In this document: in pieces, positions 53,912 to 62,976 of the stretch
Layout of the letters: the number at the start of each line of letters is the position of its first letter
Position numbering within the stretch: the stretch's first letter is position 1
NCBI GenBank assembly: GCA_942493305.1
Contig: OW818686.1
Span: forward strand, 868,001-932,000
Direction of reading: 5' to 3'
DNA length: 64,000 nt
Source: UBA7672 sp030824255
GTDB lineage: Bacteria; Pseudomonadota; Alphaproteobacteria; Caulobacterales; Hyphomonadaceae
Translations under genes and position numbers: made by a program
Notes under the pieces: generated by a model
Told to the model about the DNA's origin: nothing
Seen by the model: the letters and a program-made list of their open reading frames with translations, nothing else
Databases searched by the model: none

Positions 53912-56260
53912 ATGGCGTTGAAAAAGTACGTGACCGGATTCGCCCTTGCGGCAGTGCTCGCGGGCACGGCCGGATGTGACCGGCTGGAGGAGTTCGGCAG
54001 GCTTGCGGGCGATGCCGTCTCCCAGATCACCGGCGGCGCGACGCCCGAGCCTTCTGTCATCGTCCTGTCAGACGAACAGATCCTGGCGGCCGCCTCCGTC
54101 GACGAGCGCGCCCTCTTCGGTCCGATGCAGGCGCCCATCGTGCTCACCGCCATCAACGTCGACGAGCTTTTGCAGACCCAGCGCTTCTATGCTGTCGGCT
54201 CCGTCATCGCGATGCCGAAGGTCCAGATGGTCGAGCCCGTGCTGGAGCCGGAGACCTTCGACCTCACCGCGAGCGACCCTGTCGGCTCGGGCGGACTGAA
54301 CACGGACCAGGCGCCGCTGCCGGAATCCCAGGCCGCCCCCGCTGGCCCCCCCGTCGTCGAAGCGCCGGCGCCCAGCGCCATGGCGGACCCTGAAACCAAC
54401 CGCGTCACCGCGGACGGCGCGCCCGCCATCGCCAAGCCCGGCATGACCGTCTCGCCGCGCGCGGAAATAAAACTGCCGACCGTAACCGAGCTTCGCCGCC
54501 AGTCGCAGATCCAGGCCCCAGAGGCCCTGAAGCAGGCCGTGCGCGACAGCGGCGTGCAGATCAATCCGGAAAAGCTGCGCGAGGCGCGCCGGGACGCTGA
54601 ACAGCAGATGAAAGCCACCAGCCAGACGGCGCAATCCATCGGCGACGCCATCTCACGCAAGTCAACCGACGCCACAGCGCCGATCCCGAAGGCCCTCGCC
54701 GTGCGCTCGCGCCTCGATGTCGATGTCGCCATAACAGCGCGCGAGAAGGCCGGCCGACAACTCGAGGCGCTTGGCCTCTCCGGCATCGTCACGCCGAGTG
54801 AGGGCGGCCAGATGCGCATTACCATCGGCATCAATCCGACCCAGCTGCGCGAAGGCCAGCTCGATCTCGACAAGGTCGAGACGATGCGCTCGCTCTTCGC
54901 CCTGCAGAAGACGCAGAGCGGACAGGAATGCGCGGGCGATCCCAACATCGAACAGATGAAGCTCGACCCCGTTCTCGCCACCGAATGCGTCGTGAAAGTG
55001 CTGCAGCAGACGGGCGACTACGAATATGTCGAGAAGGACTACATCTTCACCAACCAGATGCTGCGCAAGCCCGCCGCCCCGCCGGTGACCAACAACAGCA
55101 CGCGCCCGAACGATCCGCTGTTCGGCCTGCAATGGCACTTCCGCGACAACGGCACGGCGGCTGGCCAGTCGGCCGGCGGCGCGGGCTTCAGCAATTTCTG
55201 GACGCGCGCGAAGGATACCGGCTCGCGCGATGTGGTGGTCGCCGTCGTCGACACCGGCATCCAGATGAACCATCCGGACATCAAGAACTCGCCCAACCTC
55301 GCGCCGGGCTACGACATGGTCTCCGATCCGATCATGGGCAATGACGGCGACGGGCGCGACGCCGACCCGAACGATCCGGGCGACAGGTGCAATCCCGACG
55401 ACGCCACGACCTCGGACTCGTTCCACGGCACGCATGTCGCCGGCACGGTTGGCGTTGCATCGACCAACAACGCCGCCGGTATCGCGGGCGGCGCATGGAA
55501 CGTCACCATCGTTCCGGTGCGCGCGCTCGGCCGCTGCGGCGGCAAGCTTTCCGACATCAACGATGCGATCCGCTGGGCTGCCGGCACCGTGCCGGCGCGC
55601 GACACCCAGGGCCGCGAAGTCTGGAACTCGAACCCGGCGGATATCGTCAACCTGTCGATCGGCCTGTTCGGCCCCTGCCCCGCCTCCATGCAGGCGGCGA
55701 TCAATGATGCTGTCGCCGCTGGCGCCCTCGTCGTCTCGGCGGCAGGCAATGCGCGCGTCGATACGCAGTACTTCGCCCCCGGCGGCTGCCAGAACGTGAT
55801 CTCGGTGGCGGCCAATGATGCGCGCGGACAGCTGACGCCTTATTCGAACTTCGGCGCAAACGTCACGATCATGGCGCCGGGCGGCGACATGTCCCGCGAC
55901 GACGACAGGGATGGCCGTCCCGATGGCGTCCTTTCCACCAAGTACATGAAGAACTGCACGGACCCCGCCAAGCCGGGCGCCACGGTTTCGCAGTGCTACT
56001 ACGCCTACGAGAACGGCACCTCGATGGCTGCGCCGCACGTGTCTGCCGCGCTGGCGCTGCTCAAGACGAAGTATCCGAGCGCGGTCCCGTCGGAACTGAA
56101 GACGCGACTGCTTGCGGCGACCATGCCGCGCACGAATCTTCAGTGTTCGGGGGCGTGTTCTGCCTATCCGGGTTCCACGCCCATACAGGGCCAGCCGGAT
56201 ATGTGTTATCGGCCGTGTGGTGGACGGATGCTGAATCTGGCGAACGCTCAGCTTCAGTAA
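53912..56260 (+). CDS. Subtilisin-like (S8) serine protease lipoprotein
   Basis: 782 residues from the ATG at 53912, with GGCGGGG upstream. The signal ends AAVLAGTAGC (lipobox). A long N-terminal region includes a segment ending VLQQTGDYEYVEKDY, which resembles a propeptide. The S8 domain has the triad in VVDTGIQMNHPDIK, SFHGTHVAGTVG and NGTSMAAPHVSAA. It should be an envelope-anchored protease. The gene begins a four-gene plus-strand cluster of exported proteins. Confidence 0.92.
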   Translation: MALKKYVTGFALAAVLAGTAGCDRLEEFGRLAGDAVSQITGGATPEPSVIVLSDEQILAAASVDERALFGPMQAPIVLTAINVDELLQTQRFYAVGSVIAMPKVQMVEPVLEPETFDLTASDPVGSGGLNTDQAPLPESQAAPAGPPVVEAPAPSAMADPETNRVTADGAPAIAKPGMTVSPRAEIKLPTVTELRRQSQIQAPEALKQAVRDSGVQINPEKLREARRDAEQQMKATSQTAQSIGDAISRKSTDATAPIPKALAVRSRLDVDVAITAREKAGRQLEALGLSGIVTPSEGGQMRITIGINPTQLREGQLDLDKVETMRSLFALQKTQSGQECAGDPNIEQMKLDPVLATECVVKVLQQTGDYEYVEKDYIFTNQMLRKPAAPPVTNNSTRPNDPLFGLQWHFRDNGTAAGQSAGGAGFSNFWTRAKDTGSRDVVVAVVDTGIQMNHPDIKNSPNLAPGYDMVSDPIMGNDGDGRDADPNDPGDRCNPDDATTSDSFHGTHVAGTVGVASTNNAAGIAGGAWNVTIVPVRALGRCGGKLSDINDAIRWAAGTVPARDTQGREVWNSNPADIVNLSIGLFGPCPASMQAAINDAVAAGALVVSAAGNARVDTQYFAPGGCQNVISVAANDARGQLTPYSNFGANVTIMAPGGDMSRDDDRDGRPDGVLSTKYMKNCTDPAKPGATVSQCYYAYENGTSMAAPHVSAALALLKTKYPSAVPSELKTRLLAATMPRTNLQCSGACSAYPGSTPIQGQPDMCYRPCGGRMLNLANAQLQ

Positions 56261-56350
56261 GCGTTTCACCTGTCGGGGGGACATATCAGCCAGCCTAACC
56301 GCCTGAAAGTCAGGAAGTTTCCGCTGGGATATGTCCGAGGAGGAGAGGCA

Positions 56351-56908
56351 ATGGCTGTGACACAGGCAGATGACGGCTCTTCCGTATCGGGCCGCTTCAA
56401 GGCGGCGGCGCCGGCTGCGGGCGCTGTCGGCATCATCGCGGCGATCGTCGGCATTTCTGTCTTCGCCAATCAGCCGGCACAGATATCTGACCCGGTGAGC
56501 GCCCCGGCGACATCTGGCCCGGCTACCTCGGGCCCGGCGCCCGACAGCTTGCCCGGCCTCGCAACGCCGCAGGATGAACAACAGGGATCCGGCAGCTTCG
56601 CCACCGGCGTCGAGATCGTCGTGAAGTTCAAGAATGACGGCGCGGTGAAAGACATCATCGACGCTTTCTGGCGCGATCAGGCTGCGGGCAAGACCCGTTT
56701 CAATGCATGGAAGGCCGGACGGCCGGAGTTTGCAGGCCTCGCGCTTGACCGCGTCACCTATTCGAATGAGCTGGTGCTGGTGCACGACGGCTCTGTGCCC
56801 GCGCCCCAGCGTGCGGCGGCGATGCGCAGCATCGCCACGCGACTGGGCGCGGCCAGTGATATTTCCTATGCAGAGCCGAACATGACGGCGCACCCCGGAG
56901 GACAATGA
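56351..56908 (+). CDS. Membrane-anchored protein resembling a free-standing subtilase propeptide
   Basis: 185 residues behind a strong GAGGAGGAGAGG site. One membrane helix (GAVGIIAAIVGISVFA) precedes a Ser/Pro/Ala linker and a ~95-residue domain starting GVEIVVKFKNDGAVKDI and ending LGAASDISYAEPNMTAHP. The end resembles the last strand of inhibitor I9/subtilase propeptides (SYAEPN pattern). Coming right after an S8 protease, it may act in trans as foldase or inhibitor; this is inference. Confidence 0.65.
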   Translation: MAVTQADDGSSVSGRFKAAAPAAGAVGIIAAIVGISVFANQPAQISDPVSAPATSGPATSGPAPDSLPGLATPQDEQQGSGSFATGVEIVVKFKNDGAVKDIIDAFWRDQAAGKTRFNAWKAGRPEFAGLALDRVTYSNELVLVHDGSVPAPQRAAAMRSIATRLGAASDISYAEPNMTAHPGGQ

Positions 56909-57513
56909 TGAAAGCTCGCATTCTGGCCGGCCTTGCCGCGCTGACATTTGCGGCTGCCGCCTGCACCGAGGAGACGCCGGCCCCCGCAGCGCCCACCGCC
57001 GAAGCGCCCGCCACACCCGAAGACGAGAACGTGCAAGTCGCCTCCACCCCGGCTGGCCCCGCTGTCGCACCGGCGGCAATCGACTGGGAAACCGCCCGAG
57101 CCGACGCCGCCAAGCGACCGGCCGATGTGGTCGTGCCGCAATCGGTCGGCTCCGAACCGCTGACCGTGCCCATGCTGCTGCCCGGCGGCATCGTGCAGAC
57201 AGCGAGCGACCGGCCGACGCCGCCGCGCGTCACCAAGGACGGCTATTACGCAACCTACCACCTGCCCCGCTACGACGTGATCGTGAACGGGTCGAGCAAG
57301 GCCTATCAGGTCGATGGACAGGTCCCGGCGGCTGACAAGGCCACGATGAAGTTCCAGACTGCGGAAGCCGGCGCGCAGCTGACTTTCTCGCGTTATGGCG
57401 CGGACTATGTGATCGATTTCGAGTGCCGCGAAGTGGACAGTCCCGATGGCTGCATCACCGAGGCGCAGGCGAAGGAATTCGCCGAGACCCTTTTCGTGGC
57501 AGCGTCCCGCTAG
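56905..57513 (+). CDS. Lipoprotein of unknown function
   Basis: 202 residues overlapping the previous gene by ATGA. Lipobox LTFAAAAC, then a Pro/Ala-rich linker and a soluble domain with one cysteine pair (DFECREVDSPDGC). Family not recognised. Co-translated with the propeptide-like gene. Confidence 0.75.
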   Translation: MMKARILAGLAALTFAAAACTEETPAPAAPTAEAPATPEDENVQVASTPAGPAVAPAAIDWETARADAAKRPADVVVPQSVGSEPLTVPMLLPGGIVQTASDRPTPPRVTKDGYYATYHLPRYDVIVNGSSKAYQVDGQVPAADKATMKFQTAEAGAQLTFSRYGADYVIDFECREVDSPDGCITEAQAKEFAETLFVAASR

Positions 57514-57587
57514 AGGACGCCCCACCGGATTGGCGGGACTGAACGGACGGGAACCCAGGATCTTACTGGACGCGTGGGAGTGGCGGG

Positions 57588-58826
57588 ATGAAACGGTCAT
57601 CGTTGCGGATCGGGCTGGCGGCTGTGGCGGCCATGGCGCTGCTGGGAGCATGCGACAACAATAACGTGCTGCTCTGGCCGTGGGTGGAGATCGCCGCCAA
57701 GGAAGAGGAAGTCCCCGAAGACCCCAACGCGCTGCCGCCGCCGCCGCCCATTGACGCCGTCGACCCGATCAACCCGGACGATCCAAACCTGGGCTCCGTG
57801 CCCAATCCGAACGGCAATACCGGCGCGCCGGTGGACGGCACGCCGTTCGACGATGGCAAACCTGAAAACCCCGCGGTCGATACCGGCGACGGCAAGCCTC
57901 TGGAAAGCGCCGAGACCGGCGAAGTCCTGCCGCCCCTGCCCGTGCCGACAGAGCCGGGCGTGACGCCGGCTGAGCCGACAACCCCGGCGCCAACCGAGCA
58001 GGCGTCCAACGATCCGCCCGCAACGCCGCCGGTGACGACGCCGGTGACGACGCCGCCAACCGGCCCCACTGAAACACCCGCGCCGACGACGCCGACAGAG
58101 CCCGCAACGCCTGCGCCCGTCGCGCCGTCCTTCTACTTCTTCCGGCCGGGCAACCTCGCGCCCTCCAGCGGCACAGGCTCGCTCGAGATGGCGACGCTGG
58201 TCCCCGACATGCTGTTCCCGATCAAGGACGCGCCCGCCATCGCGCAGACGCAGGTCTATCGCTGGGGCGGCGGCATCAAGGGCGGCGACCAGTGCGACAC
58301 GCGCAACTTCACCGCCCCGTGGCGCGACAATTATTGCGAGAGCCGCTCCACCACCAACACCACCCCCTGGTGCGCCAGGACCGGCGTCCACCTTGGCCAG
58401 GACATCCGCGTCGGCACGCCGGACGGCTGCAAGGCGGAACGCTCCACCAAGGCCGCAGACCGCAGCCGCTATGAAGTCGTCGCCGTGGAAGATGGCTTCA
58501 TCTCGAATGTCGGCAGCTACACCGTCACCCTGCGCGCCGACTCGGGCGGCCGCATCTACCGCTACCTCCACCTCAACATGAAGAAGCTGAAAGTCGCCAC
58601 CAACCAGCCCGTGAAGAAGGGCGACGTGATCGGCTACGTCTCGAACGATTTCGGCGGCACACCCACCACGCTGCACCTGCACTTCGAGATCAAGCTCAAC
58701 ACCGCCGCGAACGGCTGGCAGTACGCCCCGCCCTACGCCTCCCTGCTCGAAGCCTACAAGCGCCGCGAGAACAATCCGGGCGCACAGGTGGCCGACGATT
58801 TCGTGGTCGCCTCCACGCCGCGCTGA
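57588..58826 (+). CDS. M23 metallopeptidase lipoprotein
   Basis: 412 residues. Lipobox AAMALLGAC, a ~150-residue Pro/Thr-rich linker, then an M23 (LytM) domain with HLGQD and HLHFEIK zinc ligands. Two cysteine-containing stretches (CDTRNF, CESRS, CAR, CKAER) may form disulfides. It would cleave peptidoglycan cross-bridges in the envelope. Last of the exported cluster. Confidence 0.88.
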   Translation: MKRSSLRIGLAAVAAMALLGACDNNNVLLWPWVEIAAKEEEVPEDPNALPPPPPIDAVDPINPDDPNLGSVPNPNGNTGAPVDGTPFDDGKPENPAVDTGDGKPLESAETGEVLPPLPVPTEPGVTPAEPTTPAPTEQASNDPPATPPVTTPVTTPPTGPTETPAPTTPTEPATPAPVAPSFYFFRPGNLAPSSGTGSLEMATLVPDMLFPIKDAPAIAQTQVYRWGGGIKGGDQCDTRNFTAPWRDNYCESRSTTNTTPWCARTGVHLGQDIRVGTPDGCKAERSTKAADRSRYEVVAVEDGFISNVGSYTVTLRADSGGRIYRYLHLNMKKLKVATNQPVKKGDVIGYVSNDFGGTPTTLHLHFEIKLNTAANGWQYAPPYASLLEAYKRRENNPGAQVADDFVVASTPR

Positions 58827-58839
58827 CCGGAGCGGCGCC

Positions 58840-59073
58840 TTGAAGATCAGGCTCGACCCCGCGCGCCACAGGAACGCGGTCACGCAGATCCAGAAGCTGT
58901 TCTCGACGGAGTTCGACGAGAAGCTGAGCGACTTCCGCGCCGAAGCGGTCGTCGAGCAGCTGCTCAAATCCATCGGGCCCGACATTTACAACCAGGCCGT
59001 CCAGGACGTCCGCGCCCACCTGCAGGGCAAGCTCGACGACCTCGACGGCGAGATCTACGCCGACCCGGACTGA
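58840..59073 (+). CDS. DUF2164 family protein
   Basis: 77 residues from a TTG start at 58840 (MKIRLDPARHRNAVTQIQKL), with GGAG upstream. VEQLLKSIGPDIYNQAVQD is a DUF2164 hallmark. Function unknown. It begins 13 bp after the M23 gene. Confidence 0.78.
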   Translation: MKIRLDPARHRNAVTQIQKLFSTEFDEKLSDFRAEAVVEQLLKSIGPDIYNQAVQDVRAHLQGKLDDLDGEIYADPD

Positions 59074-59151
59074 CGCGTTTGCCGCCCCGCCCTTTCCCCC
59101 CGCGCCTGAACGTGCTTGGAAGCTCCCGCATACAGCGCAGGAGAATGTGGA

Positions 59152-59862
59152 ATGGCGCAGCTGGCGCTCATCCGTCACGGCCAGAGCCAATGGAACCTTG
59201 AAGACAGGTTCACCGGCTGGTGGGATGTCGAGCTGACGCCCGTGGGCGAGGAAGAGGCGAAAGCCTCCGGCCGCCTGCTGCAGGAAACCGGCGTCGACTT
59301 CTCCCGCGCCTACACCTCGGTCCAGCGCCGCGCGATCCGCACGCTCTATCTCGCGCTCGACACGATGGACCGCCTCTGGCTCCCGGTCACGAAGGACTGG
59401 CATCTGAACGAGCGCCACTATGGCGGCCTCACCGGCCTCAACAAGAAAGAGACCGCCGCCAAACACGGCGATGACCAGGTGAAGATCTGGCGCCGCTCCT
59501 ACGACATCCCGCCGCCAGACATGGTGGCCGGCGGCGAGTTCGATCTGGCGAAAGACCGCCGCTATCAGGGCCTCGCAATCCCGAACACCGAGAGCCTCAA
59601 GACCACGCTCGACCGCGTGCTGCCCTACTGGGACACGGAGATCGCGCCGAAGCTGAAGGCCGGCGAGAACATCATGGTCGCCGCCCACGGCAATTCCCTG
59701 CGCGCCATCGTGAAGCATCTCTTCAATGTCCCCGATGCCGAGATCACCGAAGTCGAAATCCCCACCGGCAATCCGCTGCTGATCGACCTCGACGCAGACC
59801 TGCACGTGAAGTCCGCCCGCTATCTCGATGCCGCGCGGGCCAAGACGCTGCCGAAAGTCTGA
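59152..59862 (+). CDS. gpmA: 2,3-bisphosphoglycerate-dependent phosphoglycerate mutase
   Basis: 236 residues from the ATG at 59152. LIRHGQSQWNLEDRFTGWWD holds the phospho-histidine; ERHYGGLTGLNK and VAAHGNSLRAIVKHL are also diagnostic. Interconverts 3- and 2-phosphoglycerate in glycolysis. Confidence 0.96.
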   Translation: MAQLALIRHGQSQWNLEDRFTGWWDVELTPVGEEEAKASGRLLQETGVDFSRAYTSVQRRAIRTLYLALDTMDRLWLPVTKDWHLNERHYGGLTGLNKKETAAKHGDDQVKIWRRSYDIPPPDMVAGGEFDLAKDRRYQGLAIPNTESLKTTLDRVLPYWDTEIAPKLKAGENIMVAAHGNSLRAIVKHLFNVPDAEITEVEIPTGNPLLIDLDADLHVKSARYLDAARAKTLPKV

Positions 59863-59866
59863 TCGC

Positions 59867-60529
59867 ATGAGCGCCGGCCCCTCCCCCGAGGATGCCGTCT
59901 CCGGGGAAGACCGACGTTTCATGTCGCGCGCCCTCGACCTGGCGCGCGCCCAACTCGGCCGCACGTCGCCAAACCCCAGCGTCGGCTGCGTGATCGTCGC
60001 CGATGGCGAAATCATCGCCGAAGGCGCGACCGGTGATGGCGGCCGCCCGCATGCCGAGGAGATCGCGCTCGCCGCCGCCGGCGGCCGCGCACGCGGCGCC
60101 ACAGCGTATGTCACGCTCGAACCCTGCAACCAGCGCTCGGGCGGCGCAGCGTCCTGCTCGCAACGGCTCGTCGCCGCCGGGCTCGCGCGCATCGTCATCG
60201 CCTGCGAAGACCCGCATCCGCTGGGCGCACACGGCGCACAGCGCACAAGCGCTGCCGGCATCAACACCGAAACCGGCCTCATGCGCGCCGAGGCCCAGCG
60301 GCTGAACGCCGGCTTCTTCAAGCATGTCGCCACCGGCCGCCCGCTTCTCGCGATAGACGCCGACGCATCCACCTATGACGGCGAATTCGACCTGCTGCGC
60401 GACGAAACCTACGAAGCCGCGCTTGATCGCCTTGGCGCAAAAGGCTGGACGCGGATTTTTGTCCGCCCCGGCACAGCCCTGTCCGCGCAGCTGAGCGCGC
60501 GCGGGCTGGTGGATGGGGCGAAGGGCTAG
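59867..60529 (+). CDS. RibD-like deaminase-domain protein without a full reductase domain
   Basis: 220 residues from the ATG at 59867, four bases after the gpmA stop. The zinc deaminase motifs HAEE and TLEPCNQRSGGAASC are present. The rest, about 75 residues, is too short for the RibD reductase (complete RibD is ~360). It may deaminate a pyrimidine or be a decayed RibD. No riboflavin genes are nearby. Confidence 0.75.
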   Translation: MSAGPSPEDAVSGEDRRFMSRALDLARAQLGRTSPNPSVGCVIVADGEIIAEGATGDGGRPHAEEIALAAAGGRARGATAYVTLEPCNQRSGGAASCSQRLVAAGLARIVIACEDPHPLGAHGAQRTSAAGINTETGLMRAEAQRLNAGFFKHVATGRPLLAIDADASTYDGEFDLLRDETYEAALDRLGAKGWTRIFVRPGTALSAQLSARGLVDGAKG

Positions 60530-60543
60530 CTGCATCCCCAATG

Positions 60544-60575
60544 AAAAACGGGCCGGCCTTTCGGCCGACCCGTTT
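60544..60575 (-). terminator. Intrinsic terminator for the cold-shock gene
   Basis: On the minus strand AAACGGGTCGGCC, GAAA, GGCCGGCCCGTTT then TT. A 13-bp stem with one G-U pair, 50 bp past the cold-shock stop. It may also serve the convergent deaminase gene. Confidence 0.88.
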
Positions 60576-60624
60576 CGAAGTTTCTTGCAGTCGCGCCGCC
60601 CATGGAGGGCGACGTCGTGGCCAC

Positions 60625-60834
60625 TTAGATGGGCTGGATCTGCGTCGCGGCCATTTTGCCCGAACGCTTGTCCTTCTCGAGCTCGAAGCTCACGCGCTGG
60701 CCTTCGTTGAGGCCGGCAAGGCCTGCACGCTGGACAGCCGAGATGTGAACGAACACATCAGCGCCGCCGGATTCCGGCTGGATGAAGCCGAAGCCCTTTT
60801 GCTCGTTGAACCATTTAACAGTACCGGTAGCCAT
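60625..60834 (-). CDS. Cold-shock domain protein
   Basis: 69 residues, complete CspA fold. GTVKWFNEQKGFGFIQPESG and VFVHISAV are the RNP motifs. An RNA chaperone. It has its own terminator and a long upstream leader region. Confidence 0.94.
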   Translation of the reverse strand: MATGTVKWFNEQKGFGFIQPESGGADVFVHISAVQRAGLAGLNEGQRVSFELEKDKRSGKMAATQIQPI

Positions 60835-61155
60835 GTAGATCTAGTCTTTCGATAGGCGTCCGCGGAGCCGGGGGGGCCCACGGAACATTTAAAGGGAGCT
60901 TGGAGCCGCACCCTCGAGGGCCGTCAAACCAGAATGTTCGGAAGGCCAGATCCGGAGCTCAATCCGACGGATGACCGCCTAAAGAGCAAGGAGAGCAACC
61001 GAACCTGTTCAGAATTCGACCGGGCTCATATCGCATAAGTGCGACAACTTGAAAAGGCGGCGCGGGATGCGTGACACAGAGTTTAGTCGCTTCGCGCGGG
61101 AGCGTTCGGCCATCCCGGCCTTCTCGCGGCGCAACAACATCACTAACTACCGCGG
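60835..61155. other. 321-bp intergenic region between the cold-shock gene and ygfZ
   Basis: No convincing gene. It must contain divergent promoters for the cold-shock gene (minus) and ygfZ (plus). The minus-strand leader may be long, as for other csp mRNAs. I see no known riboswitch or strong promoter match. Confidence 0.6.
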
Positions 61156-61983
61156 ATGAACCAGCCCGTACGTCTTTCACATCGCACGATCATTTCGGTT
61201 ACCGGCGACGACGCCGAACCATTCCTCAACGGCATCGTGACAGCGTCTACGCTCGGGCTTGAAACCGGTGCGTATCGTTATGGCGCACTGCTGACGCCGC
61301 AGGGAAAAATCATCGCCGACTTCCTCGCCACACGACAGGACGGCGCGATCCTTCTCGACTGCGCAACCCTCGCCGCGTCCGCGCTCGTCAAGCGGCTGAC
61401 CCTGATGAAGCTGCGCGCGGCGGTCACGATCGCGGAGCGGGCGGACCTCGCCCCCATCGCCTTCACCGGCGCCCAGGATCCACGCGATCCCCGCGCGCCG
61501 CATCGCGCCATCGCACCACGTGCAGATGCAACGACTGATGATGCAGGCGCCTATCACGCCGCCCGTATCGGCGCCGGGCTTGCCGAACAGGGCGTCGATT
61601 TCGGCCTCGAAGACGTGTTCCCCGCCGACATCAACATGGATCTCATCGGCGGCGTCGATTTCCGCAAGGGCTGCTTCGTCGGCCAGGAAGTCGCCTCCCG
61701 CATGAAGCGCCGCGGCACCGCCCGCCGCCGCACCCTCCCCGCCACGGTCCCCGCAACGCTCGACGCCCCCGGCCCCATCACCGCCGATGGTTTCGAAATC
61801 GGAATGCTGACGTCTTTTTCCGGCGGCGCCGGTCTCGCCCGTGTGCGCATCGACCGCGCGGCGGAAGCGCAAGCCGCCGGCCAGCCACTGCTGGTCAACG
61901 GCCACGCGATCACGCTCGGCGCGCCGGCCTGGCTCGCCGGCGAACTCGCGGCGCTGACCGAGGGCAAGGACGCAAAAGTCTGA
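61156..61983 (+). CDS. ygfZ: YgfZ/CAF17-type folate-binding iron-sulfur cluster factor
   Basis: 275 residues. RKGCFVGQEVASRMKRRG contains the KGC(F/Y)xGQE signature. YgfZ helps assemble or repair certain Fe-S proteins, notably tRNA-modifying enzymes. Its stop overlaps the tag start by one base. Confidence 0.93.
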   Translation: MNQPVRLSHRTIISVTGDDAEPFLNGIVTASTLGLETGAYRYGALLTPQGKIIADFLATRQDGAILLDCATLAASALVKRLTLMKLRAAVTIAERADLAPIAFTGAQDPRDPRAPHRAIAPRADATTDDAGAYHAARIGAGLAEQGVDFGLEDVFPADINMDLIGGVDFRKGCFVGQEVASRMKRRGTARRRTLPATVPATLDAPGPITADGFEIGMLTSFSGGAGLARVRIDRAAEAQAAGQPLLVNGHAITLGAPAWLAGELAALTEGKDAKV

Positions 61984-62585
61984 TGAAGAAGCTCGACGAC
62001 ATTCCCTGCGGCTGGGCCCCCGCCCACGACGAACTCTATCGTCACTATCACGACCATGAATGGGGCGTGCCCGAGCGTGACAGCCGCGCCCTCTGGGAAA
62101 AATTCCAGCTCGACGCGCATCAGGCCGGCCTCTCGTGGATCACCATCCTCCGCAAGCGCGAGACCATGCGCGAGGAGTTCGACGGCTTCGATCCGGAAAA
62201 GGTCGCGCGCTGGAATCAGAAACGCATCGACAAGGCGATGAAGAACCCCGGCATCATTCGTTCCCCCGCCAAGATCGCCGCCACCATCAACAACGCGAAA
62301 ATCTATCTCGACATGGCTGCGCGCGGCGAAGACTTCTCCGACTATGTCTGGGCCTTCGTCGACAACAAGCCGATCGTCAACAAGCTCGACCACTGGAAGA
62401 ACGTGCAGCCGAAGACAGAGCTGTCCGAAGTCATCGCGAAAGACATGAAGAAACGCGGCTTCAAGTTCTGCGGCCCCGTCATCGTCTACGCCGTCATGCA
62501 GGCCATGGGCATGGTCAACGACCATGAGGTCCGCTGCCCGCGCCACAAGGACATCCAGAAGCTGGAAAAATCGCGCGGCGTGTGA
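61983..62585 (+). CDS. tag: DNA-3-methyladenine glycosylase I
   Basis: 200 residues. YHDHEWGVPERDSRALWEKF and LDAHQAGLSWITILRKRE form the substrate pocket and helix-hairpin-helix core; GPVIVYAVMQAMGMVNDH is conserved. It excises 3-methyladenine from alkylated DNA. Coupled to ygfZ. No LexA box seen. Confidence 0.94.
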   Translation: MKKLDDIPCGWAPAHDELYRHYHDHEWGVPERDSRALWEKFQLDAHQAGLSWITILRKRETMREEFDGFDPEKVARWNQKRIDKAMKNPGIIRSPAKIAATINNAKIYLDMAARGEDFSDYVWAFVDNKPIVNKLDHWKNVQPKTELSEVIAKDMKKRGFKFCGPVIVYAVMQAMGMVNDHEVRCPRHKDIQKLEKSRGV

Positions 62586-62615
62586 GATCGTTGCCGTCTC
62601 GAAAAGGGGGATGCC

Positions 62616-62897
62616 ATGCGCCTTGCCGTTTTCTCCGTCGCGATGCCCGGCCTTGCCGCTTTCATATTGTCGGGCTGCATCCTCGACCCTGCCAGCCCAC
62701 GTCAAGATCCGCGCTATCCGACGCAGACCAGCCGGAACGAGCAGATCGACCCCTACCACCGGGACAAGACGCCCGACACGCCCTACGAAGTCCGCAAGGA
62801 TGAGATGGAGCGCGACGATCGTATCGCTGGCCGAACAGGTCCGACCTATCCGCCGCTCTTCAAGAACCAGAAGACGGACGACGACGGCGATAGCTGA
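62616..62897 (+). CDS. Small acidic-tailed lipoprotein
   Basis: 93 residues with a lipobox FILSGC. The mature part is polar (DPYHRDKTPDTPYEVRKDEM) and ends DDDGDS. No family recognised. Good AAAAGGGGG ribosome site. Confidence 0.72.
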   Translation: MRLAVFSVAMPGLAAFILSGCILDPASPRQDPRYPTQTSRNEQIDPYHRDKTPDTPYEVRKDEMERDDRIAGRTGPTYPPLFKNQKTDDDGDS

Positions 62898-62976
62898 ACA
62901 TCCGGCGTCAAACTTCCGCTTCGGCCTGCGGCCGCGCGCGTGCTAGCCTCGCCCCACATTCGACGCCGGGGACGCC

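Noticed and set aside
54662..57079. 805-codon open frame antisense to the S8 protease
   Set aside because: Arg/His-rich composition, no family resemblance; opposite strand holds a clear subtilase. A typical GC-rich shadow.
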